The position numbers were made by a program, and so were the translations under genes. DNA of 64,000 bases, taken from the NCBI GenBank assembly GCA_023055505.1, contig JALIRH010000035.1:5388382-5452381 (forward strand). The letters are read 5' to 3'. How positions within the stretch are numbered: the first letter of the stretch is position 1; each line of letters starts with the position of its first letter. Positions 33,939 to 42,401 of the stretch are shown here, in pieces. Under the pieces are notes generated by a model. That model saw only the letters and a program-made list of their open reading frames with translations. It made no database searches and was not told the origin of the DNA. The DNA is from Callipepla californica brunnescens (lineage: Eukaryota > Chordata > Aves > Galliformes > Odontophoridae).

Positions 33939-34196
33939 CATAGAATCACAGAATCACTAAAGTTGGAAAAGCCCTCTCTGATCCCCAGTCCAGCCCCAGC
34001 CCACCCCACCGTGCCCACTGACCATGTCCCCAAGTGCCACATCCCCATGGTTCTGGTGCACCCCCAGGGATGGGACCCCCCCCTCCCCCTCTCTCCCACT
34101 CCCTGGGCAGCTGTGCCAGTGCAGCACTGCTCTTTTGAAGAATAAATCCTTCCTAAATAGCAACCTTAACCTCCTCTGGTGCAACTTGAGGCTGTT
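33939..34196 (-). repeat. CR1 LINE 3' fragment in intron VIII-IX, minus orientation
   Basis: It opens with 'catagaatcacagaatcac' and 'aaagttggaaaagccctctc', and closes with 'cctcctctggtgcaacttga', the reverse complement of the CR1 3' end with its tandem attctatgat-type terminus. It lies 60 bases after the exon VIII donor. It brings an AATAAA at 34141-34146 in the sense direction of ETS1. Confidence 0.92.
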
Positions 34197-34399
34197 CATA
34201 GTTGAGATTGTGGTAGGCCTGTTGTTCTGGTTTTCTGTAGGGTAATACAGTGAATTAGAGCCCAGATAAAGGCTTGTCAAAAAATTGAGCTGAAGTTGTG
34301 TAGGAAGGCATAATCCATGATTGGAGTTGGTGGGAAATGCTGTAGAGAAAGGAACAGTGACAGATGTGAGCAGCTGAGAGTTGGGACTTCCTATTGATT

Positions 34400-34495
34400 A
34401 TCACAGAATCATTAAGGTTGGAAAAGAGCTCTGAGGTCACCTAGCCCAGCCGTGGACCCATCACCACCACGATCATTAAACTGTGTCCCATTTTG
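34400..34495 (-). repeat. Second CR1 fragment in intron VIII-IX, minus orientation
   Basis: 'atcacagaatcattaaggtt' followed by 'gaaaagagctctgaggtcac' and 'accatcac'-type sequence is the CR1 3' terminus again. It duplicates the start of the 33939 copy with different substitutions, so it is an independent insertion rather than a local duplication. Confidence 0.88.
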
Positions 34496-34692
34496 GGGAG
34501 TGTATGGGATATCCATTACTTTCCTTGACTCCTCATGGAGTCCTCCTCAGTGCTCCGTTGTCAAACAGTTGGGTTTTCCCAAACTCTAATGCTTTCACCC
34601 CATCCAAGGGCCACCCGGCCAAGCCAGGAAGACTTCTCCTCTCACCCCCATGACATCCATCCCCGCTTTAATCCTTCCCCCCCCTCTCCTAG

Positions 34693-34908
34693 GTGGCCAG
34701 GCGGTGGGGCAAGAGGAAAAACAAGCCCAAGATGAACTATGAGAAGCTGAGCCGTGGTCTGCGTTACTATTACGACAAGAACATCATCCACAAGACGGCC
34801 GGCAAGCGCTACGTCTACCGCTTCGTGTGCGACCTGCAGAGCCTGCTGGGCTACACGCCGGAGGAGCTGCACGCCATGCTGGACGTCAAGCCGGATGCCG
34901 ACGAGTGA
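34693..34908 (+). CDS. ETS1: ETS1 exon IX, coding part: recognition helix and C-terminus
   Basis: The coding part of the terminal exon is 216 bases, encoding residues 370-440 and TGA at 34906-34908. It completes the ETS domain. [14 protein letters not shown] is helix 2 and its turn, and [15 protein letters not shown] is recognition helix 3. Arg390 (34753-34755) and Arg393 (34762-34764) correspond to human Arg391 and Arg394, which contact the two guanines of GGAA. The wing and last strands are [17 protein letters not shown]. The C-terminal helices H4/H5 ([24 protein letters not shown]) pack with the exon VII inhibitory helices in autoinhibition. The exon starts in phase 0 directly after AG at 34691-34692. 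Composition is GC-rich at third positions, as in the other exons. Confidence 0.99.
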
Positions 34909-35184
34909 ATTCTGGAGAGTTTTACGGGACTTGGTCTTCTTTTTTTTTTTTATTGTCTGTCTTTGTTTTTGTTTTGCTTTCGGTTTCGTTACTTCGTTTT
35001 TGAAAGAGCAACTCAGATCCGTGAGGATGTCGGGAGAGAGGGCGGCGGATGAGCCAAAGTTTGGGTTGAAATCATCTCAGAAGTTTGGTTCGGAGAAGGA
35101 TGAGCCTTTGTTTGCTGAGAGCTCCAAGACAGGCTTTTTATTGAGGGGGGAGGTGAAATTCTGAGTTTTAAGAAAGCCAGAAAA

Positions 35185-35191
35185 ATGTAGC
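35185..35191 (+). promoter_or_regulatory. miR-221/222 seed match (ATGTAGC)
   Basis: ATGTAGC pairs with positions 2-8 of miR-221/222, for which ETS1 is a reported mammalian target. The site lies 277 bases after the stop, just before the A run at 35198. A second copy is at 38869-38875. Confidence 0.4.
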
Positions 35192-35381
35192 TCACTTAAA
35201 AAAAAAAAAAAAAAAAAAAGAAAAAAAAGCAAACAAAAACTCCTCCCCATCCCTTTGCTGGTTAGGAAAAGATATTAAGAAGCAGATCCCTTCGGTGCCT
35301 GCGCTGACAGTTCAGGAGGTGACAGTGTTCCTAAGGATCTGAGGATTTCAGACTTTCTTTTTGGGTTTCTTCTTTTTTTTT

Positions 35382-35407
35382 GGGGGGGGGGGGGGGGAGG
35401 GGGAGGG
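35382..35407 (+). other. G run, potential G-quadruplex in the 3' UTR
   Basis: Sixteen consecutive G followed by A, five G, A and three G on the mRNA strand. This satisfies the four-G-tract rule for an RNA or DNA quadruplex. The exact run length may be a sequencing or assembly artefact. Confidence 0.6.
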
Positions 35408-35627
35408 CAAACAAAAGTGGGTGAAACTTCCTGCTTTGGGGAGGGGCAATATAGGAAGAAAAGCAAGAACTGTCGGTCGTTCTTGTCGCATCGCCTTTCT
35501 GTCGATCGACCTCTTTTATACAGAAGACAGATTTTTGTTGGTTTTTTTTTTTTTTTCCTAGGAGGGATCATGACTTTTTTTTTTTTTTTTTTTTAAGAAA
35601 AAAGAAAAATTGTTAAAGTTTTATTTT

Positions 35628-35633
35628 ATTAAA
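35628..35633 (+). terminator. ETS1: Possible proximal poly(A) signal ATTAAA in the 3' UTR
   Basis: ATTAAA in a T-rich context 720 bases after the stop, followed by T-rich sequence that could bind CstF. Use would give a short ETS1 mRNA lacking two of the three miR-200-type matches. The signal is common in AT-rich DNA, so this is a candidate only. Confidence 0.3.
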
Positions 35634-35641
35634 TTTTGTGC

Positions 35642-35704
35642 CAGTATTTTTTTTTTTAATTTTTTTTTTTAAATAGTCTTAAGCTCTAAGATGGTCTCAG
35701 TATT
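35642..35704 (+). promoter_or_regulatory. Two miR-200b/c/429 seed matches (CAGTATT)
   Basis: CAGTATT occurs at 35642-35648 and again at 35698-35704 in the ETS1 3' UTR. This is complementary to positions 2-8 of miR-200b/200c/429. miR-200b repression of ETS1 is established in mammals, so conservation in a bird is plausible. The second copy lies in a block that looks conserved. Confidence 0.5.
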
Positions 35705-36573
35705 GCAATATTGTGTGTGTTTGTTTCTGTTACGCCAGCAGAGTTCTATCACGGTGAGGAAAAGGAGAAAATGGTTTCTGTAGACCCCACTGGAGAAGGG
35801 CAGCACTGAGGCCCGGGGTGTCCAAAGTGGGATGTGAAGGATCCCCTGCTCCCACCCGGCTCTGGTGTTGATGGTTGGGGGTCCCCACTCCCACCCTCGG
35901 CCCTCACATGTCGTTGCTCCTTTGTTGGGCCTTGCTGTTGAAAGTTGGCCTCTCTGTTTCCGAAGTGTCGCGGGGTTTTTTGCAGTGCAAAACGGCTTTT
36001 GTGTTTTCCCAGCGGCGTTTTTGCTCGAGGAACGGTTTGGTGCTTTGGGGAGCTTCTTCGGAGGGGACTGGGGAGAAATTCCCATATTTCGACTGCGGGA
36101 AATGAAAACCGTAGGAGTTGGTGAGGGGAAGAAATCAGGAAAACATTGAAAAACCAAAAGGAAATGTTTCTTCCTTCCTGTTTTGACCAGCTCTGTCTTT
36201 ATTGCTGTATGTCTTAAGCAGCCTGGGCACGAGCAGAAAGGAAATTGGCCTTTGCAAATGGGATCTTTACTGCCCTTTGTAAGCCTGATCCGCAAACCGT
36301 GTCAGGGTGTGATTAACATGAAGCACATGACTGTTGGTGGTGGGGTGAGTGACACGGCTCGTGCTTGTCCCGAGCACAGGAGCACAGCAGAATCAGTCCT
36401 GGGAGGGCTGCTCCTGCTGTGTTGAAGTTTTTCTACCCCATTTACCCGCAGAGGACTGAGTCCCACTCTGCTGGTCATCCCAGAGATGACCCCAGGGCTG
36501 AACCCATGCACGTCTGGCTGTGGGATTGGGGCATTCGCCCCGGAGAGCTGTTGGGCATTTTATTTTTTAAAGA

Positions 36574-36581
36574 CAGTATTA
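36574..36581 (+). promoter_or_regulatory. miR-200b/c/429 8-mer site (CAGTATTA)
   Basis: A full 8-mer match (seed plus A opposite position 1) in AT-rich 3' UTR context. This is the strongest of the three miR-200-type sites in the UTR by seed class. Confidence 0.5.
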
Positions 36582-37345
36582 TATGTTTGAACCAAAAGTA
36601 CCTTTTTTTTTGTGTGTGTTGTTTGTCCACCTGAGTGTCTTGTGCAGCCGCATCCACCCCGAGGCGCTGCAGTGGGGGGTGGGGGCTTTCTGGAGATGCA
36701 GGAGCTGGTGGAGGGGGTGCAGATGGAGGTGTAGGTAAGGGGGGATGTTGGGTATGCTCACGGCATTGGGGCTGCACATTGTCTCACCGAGCATGTGCAA
36801 AAAGTAGCAGGACTGATGGAAAGGAAGGAAAATAGGGTGGAAGGACGGTGAAAGGTGCATACACCAAAGGTGGGGTGGGGTGCTGCCTGCTGGGGGGTGA
36901 AAGGCAGCTGGGCTCCTTGCGGACATGGGGAAAGCAGCTCTGAGCTGGAGAGAAGGGAGGATAATGTGAGTACTGGGGAGCTGCAGTGAGGCACCACGGC
37001 TTTACACAGCAGGGACTGGCTCACCGAGTGGCAGAGCCAAGGGTTGCTGCAGCTGCTGGTTAAAGGGGCAAGGCACAGTGGCATAGAAACAAGTGGCAGG
37101 GGATTTGTGAAAGAGCATCCCAACAGGACGTGGTAGGATTTTCAGCACTCGGTGCTTTTTGGCTTTTGGGGTTGCTGTCTTGCATGCAACTGCAAAGTGT
37201 GCTTTGCTTACAGAATCCCCCTTCCAGCCCCCACATGCTGTTACGTGGCCAGACACCCATCTCCTGCCCTAGGAAATGCCTCCTGCTTGGCTCTGCTGCA
37301 GCTGAAGTGCCTTTTCCAAGCAGAAAGCATGGATAACATTTCCCT

Positions 37346-37394
37346 CTGATGGAAGGAGTCAGAGTTTTGGGTACCGACTCCATCATTCCATCAG
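37346..37394 (+). other. Bulged stem-loop in ETS1 3' UTR
   Basis: The left arm at 37346-37360 (CTGATGGAAGGAGTC) pairs with 37376-37394 through all 15 of its bases, leaving a 4-base bulge (atca side) in the right arm and a 15-base loop. No function is known to me. Confidence 0.6.
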
Positions 37395-38151
37395 GCCAAA
37401 TCCCTCATCTCCCAGTTTGCGCTGTTCTCTTCAACTTTTTATTCCCATTCTAGAGACCATTCCAGAGAGGGCTGTGTGCTGTTTATACACTGGAAATGTG
37501 CGGATTTGTTTTTGTTTCTTTTCCTTTTTTCTCCCACTTTTTTAATTGAGTGTTGACTTCTGCAGAGGGAGGTGTGACCTTGTGATCTTCGAGGCCACGG
37601 ACATTTGGTTAACTCACACCAGCAGGGTGGGTTTGAGAGGGATCTGCCGGGATGGGACTCACTCCTCTGCTGGCTGCTGTGCATGGCAGTGAGCTCCACC
37701 TTTGGCAGGTACAGGTGGCACTCAGGAATTGGATGGGGATCACATCTCCAGTGATTTGGGGTGTTTTTTGTGTCCTGCTCCTGATCTTGGTGTTCATTGT
37801 GTCTGAACTCTGTGGGGCACATCCCCTTGACCTGTTCTGTCCTCCTTGTCCCCCAGACCTGGGAGCACAACTCTCAGTATTGCTGCGACATTCCTTTCCC
37901 TATGGCTTTTTAAGGTGCATTTCCTAAAGAATGGCTCATTTCTAAGATCAGGGGAAAGGGGCATCAGTAAGAGGTGTAAAATGGTGGAAGAAGAGCAAGC
38001 AGATCTGTGTAGATCCATCCTCCAACTCTGTGTACGATGACTGTAACCCTTGTGGAGCTGTGTGCGTGCAAGTGCAGATCCATTTATTTACATGCTACAG
38101 CCATCCAACTCCAGACACAGACACTCAGTGAGAGGTCACTCTGGAGAAATG

Positions 38152-38232
38152 ATTGAGTCATTAAGATCAAAAAAAGACCACTGAGGTCACCAAGACCACC
38201 CCCAACCCATCCCCGCTGTGTCCACCAAACCC
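38152..38232 (-). repeat. CR1 fragment inside the ETS1 3' UTR
   Basis: 'gagtcattaagatc', 'gaccactgaggtcaccaaga' and 'caacccatccccgctgtgtc' follow the reverse complement of the CR1 3' end with moderate divergence. It is exapted into the ETS1 3' UTR if the distal poly(A) signal is used. Confidence 0.75.
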
Positions 38233-38490
38233 AGTGAGAATCAGTAGATATCATACGTTGATCCTCTTCCCCTATTCCCAAACCAACACCCGCTCCACAA
38301 AGCAATCCCAGTAAGCACCGAGCAGTTCAGACACTGCAGGAAGCATCTCCTTTCTGCCTCGTTGTCTTCTGGAGGGCTTTTCTGCACAGCTTTTGGGGCC
38401 CAGCTCCTCCAGGGTTCCTCGGCGCGCTCTGCTCTCTGGTAGGGTCTATCTGACATCCATGAGCTGTTGTCTACATTCCAAAGAGGTCTA

Positions 38491-38496
38491 AATAAA
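38491..38496 (+). terminator. ETS1: Possible alternative poly(A) signal AATAAA in the distal 3' UTR
   Basis: Canonical AATAAA just after the CR1-containing segment. Further AATAAA copies at 38948, 38955 and 38961 sit in an A-rich run. Any of these could give slightly shorter ends than the 39105 signal; the sequence alone does not decide. Confidence 0.3.
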
Positions 38497-38868
38497 TGAT
38501 AAATCTATGTATACGTATATGTTATAATGGAATATCTCCAGGAATTAACTGCCTCAGTATAAAAAAAAAAAAGAAAAAAAAAAGAAAAAAAGTTTTTTTT
38601 TATTACATTTTGTTTTTACACATGGGATTTTTTTTTAGCTGATAAAGATAGAAGAGAAAAAAAAAAAAAGAGAGATTGTTATATTGTGCTGTTCGACTAT
38701 TTTCCAACGTGTATTTTCATATAATTTATATTTTTTAAAAGTGGGGGAAAAAAAAAGAAAAAAAATAGATGAACTTTAAAAATGAGATGAAAAACAACAA
38801 AAAAAAATACAAAAACAAAAGGAAAAAAGCAGGTGCTTTTTAACAAACTGAGCTGAGGTAGCTTAGAG

Positions 38869-38875
38869 ATGTAGC
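38869..38875 (+). promoter_or_regulatory. Second miR-221/222 seed match (ATGTAGC)
   Basis: Same 7-mer as at 35185, in the distal 3' UTR after an A-rich stretch. A 7-mer of this kind can occur by chance in 4 kb, so conservation would be needed to believe it. Confidence 0.25.
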
Positions 38876-39104
38876 GACGTGTGCGTGTGTCCGTGTGTTG
38901 TGGTGGTGTTTTTTTTGTTTTTTGTTTTTTTTTTAAAGGATACAAAAAATAAAAAATAAAAATAAAAATGCCCCTCCTCCATTGAGTACTTAAAGAAGGA
39001 GGGGGATTGGTTTTGTTTTAATTGCTGATGCTGGCACATCATTTTGCTGGAGAGTTTTTTATATACTGTAGCCTTATTTCATATTGTATTTTAAACCATG
39101 TGAA

Positions 39105-39110
39105 ATTAAA
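39105..39110 (+). terminator. ETS1: Probable distal poly(A) signal ATTAAA of ETS1
   Basis: ATTAAA is the commonest variant of AATAAA. It lies at the end of the UTR block that resembles the mammalian ETS1 mRNA terminus. Cleavage is expected about 10-25 bases downstream, and a T/G-rich element (ttctttgtgagtttg) follows at 39146-39160. Confidence 0.7.
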
Positions 39111-39126
39111 AGAAGAGTAATTCATA

Positions 39127-42118
39127 GCACTCAGTCCCGGCATGCTTCTTTGTGAGTTTGCTCTGACATTGCCTTCGCTTTTCAAGGCCGGGTGACAGAT
39201 GGGATCAATGCTGTATGGGGACTGTTGAATCACAGCCCCAACCACTGATGGATCACCTGAGGTGAGCACTGAGTCAGCCCTGGGAGCACAGGTGAAGCAG
39301 TGCACCTGTGTGACCAGAAGAGGTGGAGCAGGCTGCACCCCTCTTAGATCTCATTTAAGGGCTGGCTGCCACTGAGGAGGGGTCTCAGTTGGAGATCTGT
39401 CTTTTGGAGTTCTTTTCTTGAGAGCCTGGATCCTCAGAGATGGGTGAGTGTTCATTTTTCCTTCCTTTTGTGACATCTGCTTGGTTTTGCTGATCCCTTT
39501 GCCTTTACAGGTGAGCTGCACTGCAGCATGGTCACAGGTTACCAGGCTACACTTTGGGTAACCCCTGGGTTTGATCTCAGCAGGTCCTGGTAGAGCAATG
39601 GGCAAGACCCCAATGGGGACAGGCCCAAGGCCCCACATCCATCCTTATCTTAGAGGAAAAACCAGAGGGGTGAGCATACCCTGGTCCTATGAGGGGTTCT
39701 GTGCCTTTTGCAGATGGTCTCTGCGATCCCTGCAGATCAAGGGAGTGCAAATGATCCACTTATAAGCAATGAAAAGAAAAGGATGGGATTTTTGGGAATA
39801 AGAAGCGGACATGAAGCTGAGCCTGCTGACACCGACCCAGCACTCTTGTTCCCCCTATGGCGTGCACAGCCCTGTGGTAGTACTTCAATGCTTACCCTAT
39901 AAATACCCGCTGGTGGCTGCTGGGGAAGCCCCTGTGCACCTGGGCTGCTCACTATGGAAATTGCTGAGAGCAGTGAAGGCCCTGGGCCCCCCCACCAGCA
40001 GCACTGGGGGAGCAGATGGAGCAACTCTGCTTTCATCAATACATGTAGGATTTGGCTTGGAGCTGCATCCAGCAGCACGTCGGCTGGGAGGGATGGAGGT
40101 GGCTTTGCACACTTGAAAGAAGACACAAAGCACTGAGAGTGGTGCTTGAAATAGAGGGCAGAGAGCAAAGTCCCCTGGTTCGGGTCTCTGAGAGCTGAAT
40201 GGGTGCTCGAGGGAAAGAGAGAAAGAGGAAGCGAAATTAGCATGGACTGAACAAAGGGAAGGGCTCTCTAGAAATCTCTGAGCTAGGAATAGGGATGTGA
40301 GGAGCTGATGGAAGGGGAATATAGAGGATGCTATGGAGAGGGATGGGAGCAAGGACAGGGCTGGAGCCTGAGAGCAGTGCTGCGATGCTCAGCTGAAGGG
40401 ACATACACAGAATAACGGGGGATTTAGGGCCAGGTCACAGCATTTGGGCTTCAGTCCTCCTTCTGCCCAAGCTCTGCTGCAGGTGGTGCCGGGGGTGCCA
40501 GGGCCGCCCCTGCAGTCAGCACTTTCTGCTGTTTGCTTTCCGTGCAGGGCTCCCTCCCACTGCGCTGAGGCCTCTGAACACCGTCCAACAGCAACTTTCC
40601 TGCTCCTCTGGCGGCCTTTCCCCCACGCTGCCATTCCCTGGCCCTGCATTAAAGCTGGCCCCACAATGCGCCGTTGTGCCAGGCTGCCTGGGGGAGGCAG
40701 GGGCTGGGGGGGGGCTGCAAGCCCACCAGCACCAAATGCTTTTCTGGGGGCCACGGGGATGCCTTGGTCCAGGGATGTTTCCTAAATTCTGCATCTGTGT
40801 TGTGGAGATGCTTGCTGAGCTCACAGCATCATTTTGGGGATGGGGTAGGAGTAGGGTGTTAGCTGGTGTGCCTGTGCCCCGTGGGAGCAGGCACTCCCAG
40901 CACAGCCCTGTGCTGTTTCTCAGCCACCTTCCCATCCCCTTCTCCCCCAACCCTCCTGGCATCCCAGTAGTGCTGCAGCTCCAACCCTGTCACAGGAACA
41001 CTGCTGTGTATTTCCAGTTTCCATCACTGACGTTTACCAGCTGGAAAGCACCCGGTGCAGCCAGCACCATGCAGACCACCAGCAATCCCAGGGCTGTGAG
41101 CCCAAACCTGGGCAGCCCCAGGGCTGGTGTGGAGCTGGGAGTGGGTTCCTTTGGGGAGCAGTATCACTTCAGGGCAGGCATGCCAAGAAATGCAAAGGAA
41201 TATAAAAATCCCAGCAATGAGCAATGTTTGTTTTATTTTGTTTCTTTGAGGTTTCTATGTTTTTTTTCCTCTTTCTCCATCCCTGCTGTTCCTGCAGGAA
41301 TCTCTGTGTGGGTGATGGAATCACCCATCCTGCTGAGCTTAGCTAAGTGTGCTGCAGGGCTGGGATGTGGCAGCAGTGAGGGGTGTGCTGCAGGTCTCAG
41401 AGTGCAGAGGGGATTCTGCCTTTCCCTCGCCATCAGGAGCCCCAGTCCCAGAGCCTGGGGCAAGTGATGCGCATATATATTCTTTTGCATTACCACATTT
41501 ATGGTCATGGTGTTTGAGGTCTGACTGCCTTCATGTCATATCCAATCCCTGCTGATGAAAGTAGGCACTGAGCCCCAGCAAAGGGGAGAGGAGAGAGGCA
41601 GAGGAGATGCAATATAAATCCAGAAATGGATGTGAGAGGCTTCCACACCACTTTGGGGCTCTTCTATGGCTTTGGGGGCTTTTTTCAGCTGAAGCTTATG
41701 CTGGACTGGAAACTTATCTTGGTGCTACCAGGATGCTCGTAGACCCCAGTACTGCAGTGATGCAACTCTACCAAGAGGCACTTCGCACCTTTTCCATCCT
41801 GAGCTCTGTGGGCTGCACAAAGTGAGCACTGAACCACCCATCCCCACACCCGGAGCAACGCGGCCACCTTTGCTGTTAGTGGTGAATCATCAGGAACCTC
41901 AGGACTGGCAGGGCTGTGCCAACTGCTTGCTCACCCACAAAAAGGAAAAAGAAAACCCGAGGCAAACCCAACAACTCAACAAGAAGCCATTCGTGAGCTT
42001 TCTCCAGGAGCTCGATGGGAAGAGTCACCCGGTGTGCTCTGAGTGTTGGCAGTGAGCGATGCGATTCCATAGGAGCATTCCTGGCTGGAGCCTGGGGATC
42101 TGCACAGTCCTTCTCTGT
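39127..42118. other. Intergenic DNA downstream of ETS1, no gene seen
   Basis: No exon structure, RNA gene or clear transposon is visible. Open frames here (for example 40676-41467 plus) lack protein-like character. Composition is mixed and CpG-poor. Confidence 0.75.
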
Positions 42119-42401
42119 TAAAATTAGCAACGAGGAATGTGCAATTCCTACCGGGATGGCTTATGGAAACGATAAACAGAAACAGGACAAATATAAAGTT
42201 TTATGGCTGGGTTTAGAAATCTCGGCAGCTGGAGGATTTGGTTCCCCCACCGTCAGTAATGGGCTTTGGAGGAGAGGGGAGAAAGACAGAGAGCCGACCG
42301 CTTCCAGAAGTTGCACATTTTAGCTGAATTAGTTTAATAAACAATTTGCTTTACGATTCAAACTTGCTTAACCACACAAGCAAAACTGATAGAAATCAGT
42401 T
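42119..42401. promoter_or_regulatory. Candidate conserved non-coding block downstream of ETS1
   Basis: The block is AT-rich and balanced, with tracts such as 'gctgaattagtttaataaac' and 'atttgctttacgattcaaac'. It ends with a perfect 7-bp-arm inverted repeat (AACTGAT/ATCAGTT, 42384-42401). Composition and lack of repeats suggest a possible enhancer; no alignment is available. Confidence 0.25.

Larger units (their letters stand above)
33879..34692 (+). other. ETS1: ETS1 intron VIII-IX (814 bases), split between CR1 and unique sequence
   Basis: Phase 0 intron inside the ETS domain. Donor GTAGAG; acceptor is a C-rich tract and ctcctag ending 34692. Two CR1 fragments in minus orientation (33939-34196 and 34400-34495) make up about 43 percent of it. 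An AATAAA at 34141-34146 lies at the end of the first fragment in the sense direction. Confidence 0.93.
17512..39126 (+). other. ETS1: ETS1 transcription unit, exons III-IX plus 3' UTR (5' exons outside window)
   Basis: Seven exons splice into one open frame that I recognise as ETS1, the founding ETS-family transcription factor. It is a nuclear activator or repressor binding GGAA-core sites. The exons total 1241 coding bases including the stop. With the 82 bases known from vertebrate p54 first exons this gives 440 residues, one fewer than human p54. All introns begin with GT and end with AG. The first five intron borders seen here are phase 1 and the last is phase 0. The first coding exon of p54 and the alternative upstream exons used for the avian p68 form were looked for and not found in 1-17511. 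Chicken ETS1 is the cellular source of the ets sequence in avian retrovirus E26; this copy is the intact intron-containing host gene, with no viral sequence around it. The end is set by the ATTAAA at 39105 and is approximate. Confidence 0.96.
34909..39126 (+). other. ETS1: ETS1 3' untranslated region (about 4.2 kb)
   Basis: The 3' UTR runs from the stop codon to just beyond ATTAAA at 39105. It is AT-rich in its proximal 0.8 kb and in its distal 0.7 kb, with many A, T and G homopolymers (A run 35198-35228, G run 35382-35397, T runs 35538-35594, A-rich 38559-38590 and 38752-38822). The middle 36400-38100 is closer to unique genomic composition. Conserved-looking pieces include the block at 35676-35730 and the terminal block at 39036-39112, which resembles the end of mammalian ETS1 mRNA as I remember it. 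It carries miR-200-type and miR-221/222-type seed matches, a bulged stem-loop (37346-37394) and a CR1 fragment (38152-38232). Long 3' UTRs are normal for ETS1. Proximal polyadenylation could make shorter mRNAs. Confidence 0.88.

Noticed and set aside
38559..38822. A-rich stretches suggesting retroposon tails
   Set aside because: No retroposon body or target-site duplication is visible; they are best read as low-complexity 3' UTR sequence.
40676..41467. 263-codon plus-strand frame downstream of ETS1
   Set aside because: The composition is Gly/Ser/Pro noise typical of GC-rich intergenic DNA, with no promoter or splice context and no known domain.
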